Positions 1 to 11,688 of a DNA stretch of 64,000 nucleotides are shown one piece after another. The stretch is from Absidia repens. Taxonomy: Eukaryota; Mucoromycota; Mucoromycetes; Mucorales; Cunninghamellaceae. Numbering within the stretch: position 1 is the stretch's first letter; each line of letters opens with the position of its first letter. The notes under the pieces were generated by a model. That model had not been told where the DNA came from. It saw only the letters and a program-made list of their open reading frames with translations, and ran no database searches. The DNA lies in the NCBI GenBank assembly GCA_002105175.1, contig MCGE01000007.1, positions 868,001 to 932,000 on the forward strand. The letters are read 5' to 3'. The position numbers were made by a program, and so were the translations under genes.

Positions 1-2
1 GG

Positions 3-288
3 GAACAGCGCCAACCGATCACCACCATGGCTCAATGGGGAACTTGCAATCGACCTTGTCCTTGTCAAATCAAACAACAATACAAAAGCCGCGGTAAAAG
101 CGCCGAACACTCAGAAAAAGGGAAACGACTCAGTGATAGCATGAATAGCAACAGCAGCAACAGCAACAACAACAACAACAACAGCAGCAGCAGCAGCAGC
201 AGCAATAACGATAGATCAACCGCTAGTAATGCATATCAGCTATTGCAATTACAACGTATACCTGCGTGGGGTGCTCCTCCTTTGTATG
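3..288 (+). CDS. Partial low-complexity exon at the left edge
   Basis: An open frame runs from the window edge to a good splice donor (GTGAGT at 289). Inside it lie a possible start ATG at 27 and an Asn/Ser-rich tract (about codons 40-60) coded by CAG/AAC/AGC repeats, then a non-repetitive end reading RIPAWGAPPLYG. Low-complexity Asn/Ser tracts are common in regulatory proteins of this genome, but no domain is recognisable. The following exon was not found with confidence, because the next 1.3 kb is very T-rich with many weak acceptors. It could be an internal or 5' exon, or non-coding. Function unknown. Confidence 0.3.
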
Positions 289-737
289 GTGAGTGAATGG
301 GTTTAGTCTTTGTCTCCATTTACAGCTTTTCGTCTGGTATAGTAGTTTTAGTTTTCTTATTTTGCTTTTTTAGTTGGGTTTTATTTGATAATTCTCCTGT
401 TTCTATCCCCTCCTCCCTCCCCTCTTCATTGACACCCCTATTTTTTCATTTCACATCTCTTTTTTTTCATTTATTTTTTCTTCCCATTACACAATACTAC
501 CCATACTCCTTATTATTCTAGTTTTTATTATTTTACTTGTACTATTTATCTTCATCATTCCCCATAATAGTTAAAAATAGCATGTTATACCTTCCCATAT
601 TCATTACTTGCTCTATAGACATATTAATAAAAAAAAATTGTATATTTTGCTTCTTTATATTTGATATGATCCATATGAGTGACACTGTTGCGTTTGTTTT
701 GTTACGCATTTTTTTTTATGTAGATGTAGAGTATACC

Positions 738-741
<4 letters not shown>

Positions 742-780
<39 letters not shown>
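742..780. repeat. Poly-T homopolymer, 39 nt
   Basis: Uninterrupted run of T visible in the sequence. Its exact length should be treated as uncertain because homopolymers are prone to slippage and assembly error. Confidence 0.9.
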
Positions 781-1568
781 CTTTTAGTTATTCGAGTCTG
801 TGTCCATGATTATACAGTAGAGCGATGATCAAATCGGTTTAGAACTTTTTTTTTATATGTATTAGAACAATGAAAATCTAGATCAATGCATTTTCTGTCA
901 GATTTTGCTAATCTCACCTTGGCAGTGATATGATTGAAGCAAGGGATTCGTGTTTACTATATTTATGATAGTCTCCAGGTGGAATCGACGGACCTGGATC
1001 TTTTTTTCTTAGTTTTTTTATTTTGTCTCCTTTTTTATATTTATCATTACTATGACGGGGGCCATCATCATTCACTACTATATACTATTTTCTTCTCCAT
1101 TGTAATGTGCAGTACTGTTGTAGGAGGTGTTCCAATGTTTATACTATTCCATAATGCTCTTCGGTATATTTTAACGCCGTACAATATCAGTTGTATTCAC
1201 TTTGAAACACACGGTGTTTTCTTTTCATCGTGATCCTCCATGCCCTCCCCCTCCCAGAAAAAAAGACCCCAGGCAGGAAAATCATCATGAATCCATGCGA
1301 AGAAGAAAGGGATCATCGAAGGAGACAAAAAAGATATATGACATAGGTATATATTTACTTTTGTCCTCGAAGCTGGTATCATCTTACTGTCTCCTTTTGT
1401 TGATCTAATCATACTCCCATTTTTTTTTTCCAGTTCTCGTTTCTTACGCTCACAAGACATGTTGAGTCCTCCTTGAAACTCATTCAAAAAGCAAAAAGAG
1501 TAGAGTCAAACGGTTTGTTGACCAGGTCTCCTTTTTTCCTGAATCCTTTCCCATTGACTTTGAGAAAG

Positions 1569-1577
1569 ATATAAATT
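1569..1577 (+). promoter_or_regulatory. Candidate TATA element of the small secreted peptide gene
   Basis: GATATAAAT lies about 100 bp upstream of the ATG at 1674, followed by a pyrimidine-rich leader. The position suits a fungal TATA box. No transcript start can be seen directly. Confidence 0.35.
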
Positions 1578-1673
1578 TCAGGCATCGTTTTTTTAAATTT
1601 TTTCATCTTCCATTTTTTTTTTCTTTTTTTCATATCGTATCCATTAATTTATCTCTACATTATTACAAACGTT

Positions 1674-1910
1674 ATGGTCGCTTATAAATTTGTATTCCTT
1701 GCTTTGGGTGTTATCGGTATGACTTCAACCGCCTCAGGTGCCAGTATATCCCGCGTACATCTCGCCAATCCTTTAACCAAACGAGAATGTAACCTCGAAT
1801 GCCATGGGCCGCTTGAGGATTGTGAAAGTCGGTGTAATGACTCAAAAGTAAATAAAGTGTTGGTCAGTGTATGTTACAAAAATACTTGCTATTGTGGCTA
1901 CTCTCCTTAA
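1674..1910 (+). CDS. Small secreted cysteine-rich peptide, Kex2-type prepropeptide, CSalpha-beta-like spacing
   Basis: A single-exon 78-residue protein. Residues 1 to about 23 form a hydrophobic signal peptide ending near the SGA stretch. A dibasic KR at about residues 36-37, just before the Cys-rich part, is a likely Kex2 processing site. The mature part would be about 41 residues with seven cysteines spaced C-x3-C-x6-C-x3-C-x12-C-x4-C-x-C. The CxxxC, later C, then CxC arrangement is that of cysteine-stabilised alpha-beta (defensin-like) peptides, with one extra cysteine. Function is inferred only from layout: such fungal peptides may be antimicrobial, host-directed or signalling molecules. 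The start was chosen as the only ATG giving a signal peptide, with a TATA-like element about 100 bp upstream. The gene itself is convincing; the fold is a hypothesis. Confidence 0.7.
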   Translation: MVAYKFVFLALGVIGMTSTASGASISRVHLANPLTKRECNLECHGPLEDCESRCNDSKVNKVLVSVCYKNTCYCGYSP

Positions 1911-3245
1911 AAAAATCCTCCTCCTCCCCTTTTTACTTTGGTCAAAAGAAACATTCCATCTTCCTATCAGTTTTTTTTTTTTTTTTCTTCCTTCCCGTTT
2001 GCTATTTTGTTTTTCTTTTTTACATGTCCTATTCAACCCGCTTTATAATAAATAATAAACTTCTCATAATTTTTTTTTTTCGTTTTTACTACCAAGACTT
2101 GATTTTTGGCAGGAATCTTTGGTTTGGTTGGTGATACGGGGTTTCAGAACGAAATCAATATGTCTTGAATGTCAAATGATACCATGCACATACAATAACT
2201 TTTTAAAGTAATCATACCTTTTGATCAGGCTTAAGCATGACAATTAGACATGGTACAATAGATCAGAGCCCTGCAATTAATTGCTATTTCCTATGACGGG
2301 GTATCGGCTAACTATATTAAGCGCAGGTACTGGACCCCCTCCAATCATTCCATTACAATCTGCTAATACGATAGGATAAATTGGTATATATAGCATAATG
2401 TAATGTAGTATTGATTATTACTGTCTCTTATATTCAATAATAATAATAAAAACGTCTATGATATCTCTGAAGTGAAGTCATGTAATACACTGAGAAGGAG
2501 TTTCAAAGAGCTGGTATGATATAGCATATAAAATACATTCATAGTGTGGAACTACTATAAAGCAGACTTCAACATAAAACTGGTGCACATATGTACTAGA
2601 GTCAGTGTCTAAAAGTAAAAGACATATTTTATTGAAGCATAATAAGCAAACATAAATTAGGATAGTCAGCAGTAACCTAACGGGGCGAGTAGGGGGGTGA
2701 GTATGAAGAAAAGGGGATCTAATGAAGACAAACTAAGCCTATGAGAGAAACAGAGAGAGAGAGAGAGAGAGAAAGACCAATGATAAAAGGGTCATTCGTA
2801 TTTTTATTCAGATAATGATATAAAACAATGACAACTAACACTAAGCTATGCTAATGATGGTTCGTGGTACTCATCTTCAAGAACTAATCTAATCATGGTG
2901 GTCCCAAGGTACAAATCCAAAATGAAAGGGTTTCTACATGCATGTTTGTATTGCATTTTAAAAATGCCCCTAATTCACATTCTAATACTAATCCAAGATG
3001 GCCAGTACTTCATTGAGGCTACCAATGATGGGGGGGGGGAGTTTTCTTAAAGAAAAAGAAGGAAGAAAAAAAAAATGCTCTGAATTTTTTTGATTTTCAG
3101 ATTTTTTAGGGAAAAATTTTCCAGAAAAAATTGAGCAAAGAAAAAAAAAAAAAAAAGGCGCTGGCTTGTGACATGAAATTTTTTTTTCTTTTTTCTTTTT
3201 TTTTCTTTCACTCCATTTTTGTCACGTTCTTACATTACTTTTATC
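1911..3245. other. Intergenic region without a recognisable gene
   Basis: Holds the 3' end of the small peptide gene and the promoter side of the MYG1 gene. Simple sequence includes a GA repeat at about 2752-2772, a G run near 3030 and A/T runs at 3140-3215. No long open frame with protein-like content, no tRNA-like B box and no clear repeat family were seen. Confidence 0.5.
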
Positions 3246-4783
3246 ATGTCTGCAGTCTCTACTATCATTGGCACCCATAGCGGCCATTTCCACTGGTAAG
3301 AGTAAACTGTACTTCAAATATACGAGCAACATTAACACGTACAATTGCTTTTTATTATTATTTGTTGTCTATACTTATAGTGACGAAGCTCTTGCTGTTT
3401 GGATGTTGAAACAAACCGCTGCCTTCAATCAAGCCAGTTTGATCCGTACACGCGATCCTGCCAAGTTGGCTGAATGCACTGTTGTTGTGGATGTTGGTGG
3501 TGTCTATGATGCTGCTCAACACAAGTACGATCATCACCAAGTACGTAGCTAGTTGAGTCAAATTCAAAAATTGAGATCTAACACTATTTTTTTTTTTTTG
3601 GTGGGGTTGTTTTATTAGCGTGGATTCGCTGAAACTTTTGACGATAAACATAACACCAAGTTAAGCACTGCTGGTCTCGTTTACAAGTAAGTGAAAAGGG
3701 CATATCGTGTATAATGGTAAAGCGTATTGGCGATGATCTTATTATTATTATTCTATAGGCACTTTGGTCGTGAAGTCATCACAAGCATTGTTGGCGAAAC
3801 CAAGCACTTGGATACTATTTACCAAAAGACATATAATGTAGGAAGAAAACATCATTGATATATACTAAAAGAAGGGTATATATATTTGGAAGCTAGTCAC
3901 TGATCGCATTGCGCGTTTATTTTTTCTTAGGATTTTATCGAGTCTTTGGACGCTCACGATAACGGGATCAGTGCTTATCCTAGCAACTTGACCCCTTTGT
4001 TTAAGGAAAGTCCCACCTCCTTGGCTTCTCGTGTTGGTCAAAAGAACCCTTCTTGGAATGAAACTTTGACTGATGCTGAAGTTGATGTAAGTGAAGACGC
4101 GATTATGGCAGATATATAGATATCTTTTTAAGGTGGGATGAAGGAACTCACCTTTTTGTTATTATTTAGGCTCGCTTTGTCGAAGCTTCAGATTTAGCTG
4201 GTAGTGAACTATCTCAATACATCAAAAATTTGGTGTTGTCATGGTTGCCTGCACGTACTTTGGTAGTAGAAGCTTTGGACCGTCGTCAAGAAGTACATCC
4301 CTCTGGTCAAGTCATTGCCTTGGAACGAAGCTGCCCCTGGAAGGAACATTTAATGGATCTGGAAAAGGAACAAGGTTTGGCTGATACTCCCATTCTTTAT
4401 GTGTTGTACCCTGAATCTTCCGTGGATGGTAACTGGCGTATTCAATGTGTCCCTACTCGTCCTGAAGGCTTTGAAAACAGAAAAAGCTTGCCTGAAGCGT
4501 ATGTCAAGTGGTGAATCAAAGGGATGGTGTTTCATATTAACCTCTTTCTTTTTTTAATAGATGGAGAGGATTCCGTGACCAGGAATTGAGTCAAATTTCG
4601 AAGATTGATGGTTGTATCTTCGTCCACGCTGGAGGGTAAGTGGGGCGCCTGAAAAAAAAAAAAGAAGGTTTAGTGTTTATTAAAACGTATGTGTATCTTT
4701 TTCTTCTATCCTATAGTTTTATCGGTGGAAACAAGTCCCGCCATGGTGCTTATGAAATGGCCCGTCTCTCCGTTGAGGCCTAA
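3246..4783 (+). CDS. MYG1: MYG1-family (UPF0160) 3'-5' RNA exonuclease
   Basis: Eight exons: 3246-3295, 3381-3540, 3619-3686, 3759-3837, 3931-4086, 4170-4498, 4561-4635 and 4717-4783, coding 327 residues, the usual family length. The N-terminus has the family motif THSGHFHCDEALA, split by intron 1. It is followed by RTRDPAKL, DVGGVYD and the DHH-like KYDHHQRGF; the C-terminus has FVHAGGFIGG before the stop. MYG1 proteins are DHH-superfamily-related metal-dependent exonucleases that, in yeast and animals, process RNA in the nucleus/nucleolus and mitochondria. All introns are GT-AG with consistent phase. No mitochondrial presequence is obvious before the catalytic motif, so dual targeting cannot be judged. 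Confidence 0.93.
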
Positions 4784-5697
4784 TTTTAGTCCCCCTCCTC
4801 CTTTTCTCATTTATCCATATTTTGCATTAGATACTCACTTACAATAGCTATTAGTATTTATATATTTTTATTATTAGCTGATGCTTTATTATGATTACAT
4901 GAATAAAAAAAAAACATTATTTATTTACACAATACATTTATACTGTATTCATTCGTCCCCACAATTTTTTATTTTTTCTTCCACTATCCAGCCATGATCC
5001 CAAAATATACCATCGCATGATGTTAGTGTCATATCGAGAGTATGATGTCATAAGCATACAGCTCGTATATAAAAATACTCTTTTATCACCTCAATTCATG
5101 CAAGCTATGTAATGTGAAGTTACCGTATCAAATATAGATACACCATTTATATCGAGTATCCCTCATTTTGCCGATCCGTATGAGAGAAACAATGCGACTT
5201 TTTTTTGATCCGCTGTTTGGGCACCGTCATCAGAAGTGGGATAATGTGACTCCACAGCTCTCAAAAGCCATGTAAAAGCGAGAATCAAAAAAAAAAAAAC
5301 CTTTGAAACGCCGCCGAGGAATCAGTATGATGTGCTCATCAATAGCTTTTATAGACATATACATATATTGGTTTCTTATTCATTTTATAATAATAATTGG
5401 TACTATTTTTGGAGTGGTCTTCCATAACGACCACATCGTCAGCCAAGAAGGCGCAACATTGTTCTTTTTTTCTTTTTGTAAGATGCTCAGTGAAACCCAA
5501 ATGGCAGGATCGATGACGATAATTTGGGTCGGCGTTCAAAAATAAAAATCATGAAGGGCTGGGCTTTTTTCCTTTTTTTTTTCCCTTGTTCTAAGTAGAT
5601 TCGTTCTCTTTCCTTTTTCCTTCACTTTTATTTTTTCTTTCATCTCTTTGTCTTTAAATACATACAAACGGTAGTATATTTTAGTTTTATATTATAA
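4784..5697. other. Intergenic spacer, 3' end of MYG1 and promoter of the SAP-domain gene
   Basis: Poly-A-signal-like AATAAA at about 4901-4906 follows MYG1. A pyrimidine-rich stretch (5560-5660) precedes the next ATG. The short open frames on both strands at 5303-5545 show no recognisable motif and are rejected. Confidence 0.5.
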
Positions 5698-7216
5698 ATG
5701 TTATCACATCCTCCTTATTCACAGCAACAGCCACAGCAACAACAATCTCAGGATGATTTTAGCTACTTGTCGTCTTCGTTGCCTTTACCGGAACACCAAC
5801 ATAATCATCATGAACATCAACAAGTACCATCTGCTGGATTGTTGACGAGCTCTTATGACCCTCATTTATTTGATGATATGTGTTTTTTGGATCCTATTGA
5901 GTCCTCATCCTCTTCTTTACCTTTGAATGATCGTGAAGATTGGTTTCCTTTTTCGGGACATGATGATATGAATAGCATGAATATGGATCCGTCTTTTTAT
6001 CACCAATCAATGCCTACAATTGATGAGGTCGCCATGCCAGCCTCTTCTGTAAGTTTTTAAACTATTTTTTTTTCTCTCTTTCGTACATTATCATTGTGGG
6101 AATATTTTTTTAATCTCATTTTTCTTTTTTGTTTCATAGATGCCACCACCACCACCATTATCACAATCCTTCTCACCACAATCCGAAATGTCGATGACTT
6201 CCCCTCAAGCCCAACAACACCAATCCCAACAAGTCCAACAACCAAATCCGACAGTGAACACCACCAACAATAATCATTTGATGACACCCGCTTACAAAGG
6301 ACATCGACGCCGACGATCATCTTCACTTCCGTCTATCTTCTATAGTGCGAAGAAACAAATTATTCAATCTCCTTTTGTGCCTCCGTTATTTGACAATAGC
6401 GTGAATCAGGAAAATGCCTACTCTCCTATGCAACAAAACATACCTGATTATCAACAGCAGCAACATCAGCAGCAACCGCTTATGGAACCATTAGACTCAT
6501 CTTCAGCATCTACCAGGGCAACAGGCCCACAGCAATCCATTCTTCAACAACAGCACCAACAGCAACAATACACAAAACCTTTACCTATTCAAATTCAACG
6601 GAATCCGGTAGCAAATACTCGGCAGATTTCACCCATTGCATTAGACCAAGAACAGCTAGATAAAAAATTACTCAAAGTCAACTTCAACGATGTCACCGTA
6701 GCGGAACTGAAAGATTTTTTAAGGGAAAGGAATTTATCGGTAGCCGGACGGAAAGCAGAATTAGCGGACAGGTTATACCAGGAACGTCAACGGATACAAC
6801 GGAAGCTTGAACGCCAGGACAACACGGAAGCCCCGGCACCCATCACCAGCAATAGGATGATGGCGTCTCATCATCCAACTAGCGGAGCGGCATCCCCTTC
6901 CTCGCCTTCTGTAATATCTCAATCTCAACCTCCCCATCCTCATATTCAACAATTGACGCATAGACTTAGTGATCTTGGTTTCCAACATCCACCACCTTCC
7001 TCAGCATTTCCTGTCTATAATCAACAACAACAACCACAGCAGCAGCAGCAGCAGCAGTCCTCGAATAATACCATGCCTGTACCGTTACCCAATCAACAGC
7101 AACAGCAACCTCCATTGGATGCCACCTCTTCGAATCAACAGCAACCCTTTTTAGACTTTCCTACACAACAGCAAATTGATGAAAACAATTCGATGGCTCA
7201 ATATTACAAATTTTAG
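5698..7216 (+). CDS. Gln-rich SAP-domain protein, probable chromatin/transcription regulator
   Basis: Two exons, 5698-6048 and 6140-7216, give 475 residues. The protein is rich in Gln, Ser, Pro and His. A nuclear-localisation-like basic stretch (GHRRRRSSS) lies at about residues 170-178. A SAP domain occupies about residues 294-333, with the typical pattern VAELKDFLRERNLSVAGRKA followed by ELADRLYQ. SAP domains bind AT-rich scaffold DNA. The flanks look like activation-type low-complexity regions. The N-terminal acidic/aromatic part (LFDDMCFLDP, EDWFPF) could be an activation patch. In overall layout it resembles myocardin/MRTF-like SAP coactivators. It is also convergent with a MEF2-type MADS gene, but no RPEL repeats are visible, so that comparison is only suggestive. 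Function unproven. Confidence 0.8.
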
Positions 7217-7919
7217 TCTCCCTCAATGCACTCTATTAATCAATCAATCAATAAAATAAAAAGTCGTTTTTTTTTTTTTGTATTATCAATGTTTGTCTTT
7301 TTCTTTATTGAATGTTGTCTCTTTTTTTTGGGGGGGGAAATGCTGTCTTTGATTATGAATGTAAATAAAAAAAAAATTGTCTATTTGTGTAATCTCTTCT
7401 TTGAAGATCCCTCTTTTTTTTTTTTTTTTTGCATGAATGTGAGGAGCTCCGCTAAACATTGAGGTCAGTGGACAAAAAAAAAAAAAAAGTCATGGTTCCC
7501 GCTGGGTCGCCCTTCCTTTCAGAAAAAAAAAAAAAGAAGAAAAAGGGGGAGGGCGAAAACTGGGCCATGGTCACTGTTACACTGCATGCGGCTTCATGAT
7601 CGTTGGACGGCGGAGAATCAATGCCACGCCCCCCAACATTGGAACTAAACACCTTTTTTTTTTCTCTTCTATCCAAACCTGCATAACATGTAAACTCTAA
7701 AATCACCTCCAAACCTGGCATGACCCAAAAAAAAAAAAAAAAAAAAAACTTTATTGAAGCCCGACCTTTTGGTTTCGATCATCAAATCCCAAATCCCCAA
7801 CTAACCAACCAGGCGCACCACACAAATAAAACACAAAATATACAAAATTGAAAAGATGCAATTTTTTTTTTTATTTTTTTATTTTGAATCCAAAAAATAA
7901 AGGGCAGTGTATAAATAGA
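7217..7919. other. Convergent 3' region between the SAP and MADS-box genes
   Basis: About 700 bp with no supported gene. It holds AATAAA-like signals for both strands (for example 7250-7256) and several poly-T and poly-A runs (7267-7280, 7413-7430, 7471-7488, 7727-7748). Confidence 0.5.
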
Positions 7920-8094
7920 CTAGGAAGTGGTAAAACGTTGTTTTTTTGTAAAAGAGGGGTCGTAAGATGGGAAATCATGTTTCATGGGGTCGTATGGACC
8001 GTCACGTTGATTCCGAGGGGTAAAATGGTAAGGATGGGTAGAGGGAGGAGGAGGATGATGGGTAGGGGGCCATTGAAATGCTTGCTGCTGCTGC

Positions 8095-8126
<32 letters not shown>

Positions 8127-9433
8127 ACCTGTCACGTTGGATGATGTGGGTTGACTTGCCAAATTCAGTGGACTCGGTAGTTCAGGTTGATGATAAAAAG
8201 GTTGATAATACATCCAAGAACTTGGTTGTTGTTGTTGTTGCTGTCCTGTTGTTGGCTGATATGAAGGTGGCATCATGGTCGCAGGTGTAGAAGAAGCCGA
8301 AGAAGAAGAAGAGGAGGAGACGGAGGAGGACGCTGAAGTCATACTATTATTGATTGGATTGGATGATGATGAGGTAGTAGTAGTAGGCATGTATACTGGG
8401 GTTGGAGATGAGATGGGACCGTTCAATGGTCTGGTAAGAAGAGGTGGGGGACGCATGGTGGACGGATGGTGTGGGTGATTTGATGACGTATATGAGGAAG
8501 AATACGACGGTGCATCCGGTGGTAAGACAGTGGAAGCCGTAGATGATAATGATGACATGGTTGTCTGCTGTTGATTATGTTGATGTTGATGCTGATGTGT
8601 ATTCTGTACATGATTTGGTGTAGTTGGTTGTCTGTTTATGTGTAAATTTGATGTAGGTGTATCTAATTGTATGTGAGAAGGAATGGGTGGTGTTTCTATA
8701 TAATGCATCGTCCGTGAAGGCTATAATAAAAGTGTCAATTTTACTCTTTTGTTTTTCGAGGATGAGGGCAGGCACTATAATTATTATCTTCTCTGACTTA
8801 CCTGTGGAGGGAGAGTTGAAACAGTTTGGTTGTTCATCTTCGAATGGCTATTGTCATCGTCGTCATTATCATCGTCATCTTCATCATCATCGCCTAATCC
8901 ATTTCCAGTTTGATTTAATTTGTTCCCGCTAGCACCACCAGGACCACCTAATGGTATATTTTGATTATCAAACTAACCAAGAAAATAAGTCAATATAAAC
9001 TTGAGCCTGCTTTTTCAGTACATTTGTTCCTTACGTCATGATTTGATTTGCTTTCAAAGGGGTCACCATGCTGAGTAGGTTGTAAAAATCAATCAAGGAG
9101 AGTTAGTAAAGCATGGACAATTGCTCTTCCATTTCCATTTTCCTGTGTTTACCTCGGTATATTTCATAAGGATATGGTCCATATCTGAACTTGCGTATTG
9201 TACCAATTTACCTTTGGGATTGAAAACAATGAGCGCCACTTCACAGTTGCATAACACTGACAGTTCATAGGCTTTTTTCATTAAACCATGTTTTCGTTTC
9301 AAAAAGGTCACCTAACATGCAAATTAACATGAGTTTCTTTATACTTCAAGAAAGTGTCCAAAATCAGGTTGCAGCTTACCTGTCTCGTTCGGTTGTCTAC
9401 AATGGGCTGAATCTTGATCTTTTTCCTTCCCAT
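7920..9433 (-). CDS. MEF2/Rlm1-type MADS-box transcription factor
   Basis: Five exons on the minus strand (9433-9380, 9311-9153, 9070-9035, 8972-8802, 8720-7920) give 406 residues. The first about 57 residues are a type II MADS box: [11 protein letters not shown], then [28 protein letters not shown] and [10 protein letters not shown], which matches the MEF2 group rather than the SRF group. MADS boxes bind CArG/MEF2 A/T-rich sites as dimers. In yeast the relatives Rlm1 and Smp1 act downstream of the cell-wall-integrity MAP kinase. Residues about 84-140 contain a long Asp-rich acidic tract (GDDDEDDDD and following). The rest is Gln/Ser/Pro-rich with a run of about 15 Gln (CAG/CAA repeat near 8082-8126). 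The start codon is fixed by the MGRKKI motif. Confidence 0.92.
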
Positions 9434-10723
9434 GATGCGACTGTTTGACAAGATTGAGAAGCAGAAGGGTGGAAGTGTGTGTTTGTAAAAGTGTGGTAAG
9501 GAATGCGATGAAGGGATATAAACGAAGTCAAGTTGCTCCTATATGAATGCTTCAAAGGTATCAAACAAAAACAAAAAAAAAAAAAATTAAGGAAGAAAGA
9601 AAGAAAAGCCAAGAACAAAAAAAGTGAACCGAACCTATTCAAATTCTAAAAATAGGCATTATTTCTTACCTTTGTCAGTGTTTATTTTGTTCACCCCTTG
9701 GTGCTTTCAAATGCCGCTTCAACCCAAAGCCGGTCTGAGACGCTTGTCCATGGTGGTACCTCTGTGACACAATAGCCTATTTTGTTAACCATTTTACATT
9801 TTACATTTTATATTTTATGTATCCTATTTACCATACCATACGTACATCAAATACTGCGTAGTTTACTACTAAGCATCATCGTACTGTACTTCAGTCTTTT
9901 TTTCTTCCTTGAAGTATCATTTCATCAGTTGACCATTAAGGTCATTATCTTGTGTAATCGTAGGTCTGGAATCAGCCCACTCTGGCAACCGAACCCCTCC
10001 CCGCCTTCTCCTAGGTCTTTTTTTTTTACGTCTCCTTTGAAACGGATTAAACATGCATACATACGTGTTCGCACGTTATTTCTTGCTCTCTTGTTTGTTC
10101 GAGAACATATAATTGATATAAACTTGAATACGGCATTGTGACTTCCATTGACTATTTTGACTAAAGATGAGAATATCACAAATTGCCTAAGCTTTCTGAC
10201 AATACAGTGCTAATATTTATTTTGCCTCAAAGTACTATGAAGTTTTTTGTGTATACACTCAAAGAATAATTGTCGGGGAAAAAGGAGTATACCCCGCTCG
10301 GTCCCGTCTCCCCCTCCCCCTTCGAATGTTTCATACCAAGACCCCATACCACACATTTCGCTGTTTAGAAAAAAAAAAAGAACAAAAAAAAAAAAAAAAA
10401 AAAGACAAAAAGACGTACAGAGTAAGATTATCTACAGACAGATGGAATAGATAAGGGGCATTTATTAAATATGCAGTAGTAAAATATATATAAAGTAAAA
10501 AAAAAGGTATAAATCAAGAGACATTTTCAGTTGGTATAAAAACAATATATTTATTTGACATATAAAACTAAAGACAAATATATATAAGAAGACTATGTAC
10601 AAAGAGATGGGGAATGAGAAACTAAAGTACAATTACGACAAAATATATATGTATATATATATATATAAGTGGGTAAAGGAGGATGATAACGGTAATAAGA
10701 ATAATAACAATGAACAACTAATT
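9434..10723. other. Spacer: promoter of the MADS gene and 3' end of glycerol kinase
   Basis: No supported gene. A frame at 9782-10141 is hydrophobic and T-rich and has no motif. Near 10480-10560 several A/T-rich AATAAA-like elements suit the 3' end of the glycerol kinase gene on the minus strand. Confidence 0.5.
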
Positions 10724-11648
10724 TTAAGCAGAGACTTGACAGGGTTGAGGAGCAGTAGGAGAAGCCCAGCCATAGGAACTTTCCACCGCCTTCATCCAGC
10801 CGTCATACATAGTGTCACGTTTTTCAGATGAGATTGCATTTTCAAAGGTGGTCTTGCCCTGGTTGTTCACAGATTCCAAGTCTTCCATATTTTTCCATAC
10901 ACCAATGGCCAAACCAGCAGCAATGGCAGCACCCAAGGCAGTAGATTCACGCATCAGGGGTCGTTCGACAGAGATACCCAACAAGTTGGCTTGAATTTGC
11001 ATACAGAGATCAGAGTTGGACATGCCGCCATCGACTTTGAGAGACCGCAGGGGTTTGCCACTGTCCTTGTTCATGGCATCCAAGATCGCTTTGCTTTGGA
11101 AGCAGACGGATTCAAGAGTGGCTCGGCAGATATGTTCCAGGCGAGTGAATTGAGTCAAACCACAAAGAGTCCCACGAGCGGAATCGTTCCAGTATGGGGC
11201 AAAGAGTCCAGCAAACGCAGTAACAAAATAGGTGCCCGCAGAATCATCCACTTGGGCCGCTAGTTCGTTCAATTGATGTGTATTTTGAATCACCCGAAGA
11301 TTGTCGCGTAACCAGTTGATGGAGCTACCAGCCACGGCAACGGACCCTTCCAAGGCATAGGCTGGACTGTTATCACCGAATTGATAGGCCACCGTAGATA
11401 AAAGTCCATTGGTTGATACTACAGGTTGATCGCCAGTGTTAAATAACATGAAGCATCCAGTACCATAGGTATTTTTGGCATCACCAGCAGAAAAGCATTT
11501 TTGACCCACCAGAGCAGATTGCTGATCACCAAGGCAGCCAGCGATAGGAATACCAGCCAATGGGCCATCTGATAATTCACCATATATCTGTGACGAGGAG
11601 ACAATTTTGGGTAGTTGTACTTGATCCAATCCAAAGAAACTATTAGTG

Positions 11649-11688
<40 letters not shown>

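Larger units (their letters stand above)
289..1673. other. T-rich spacer upstream of the secreted peptide gene
   Basis: No convincing gene. The stretch is dominated by T runs, including an uninterrupted 39-T tract at 742-780. The open frames in it are Phe/Leu/Ser-rich products of base composition. It probably holds the intron or 3' end of the left-edge gene and the promoter of the gene at 1674. Confidence 0.5.

Noticed and set aside
8078..8478. Ala/Val- and Glu-rich plus-strand frames
   Set aside because: Antisense shadows of the Gln/Ser-rich MADS gene.
9782..10141. 119-codon plus-strand frame
   Set aside because: Hydrophobic T-rich composition, no motif, lies in promoter sequence.
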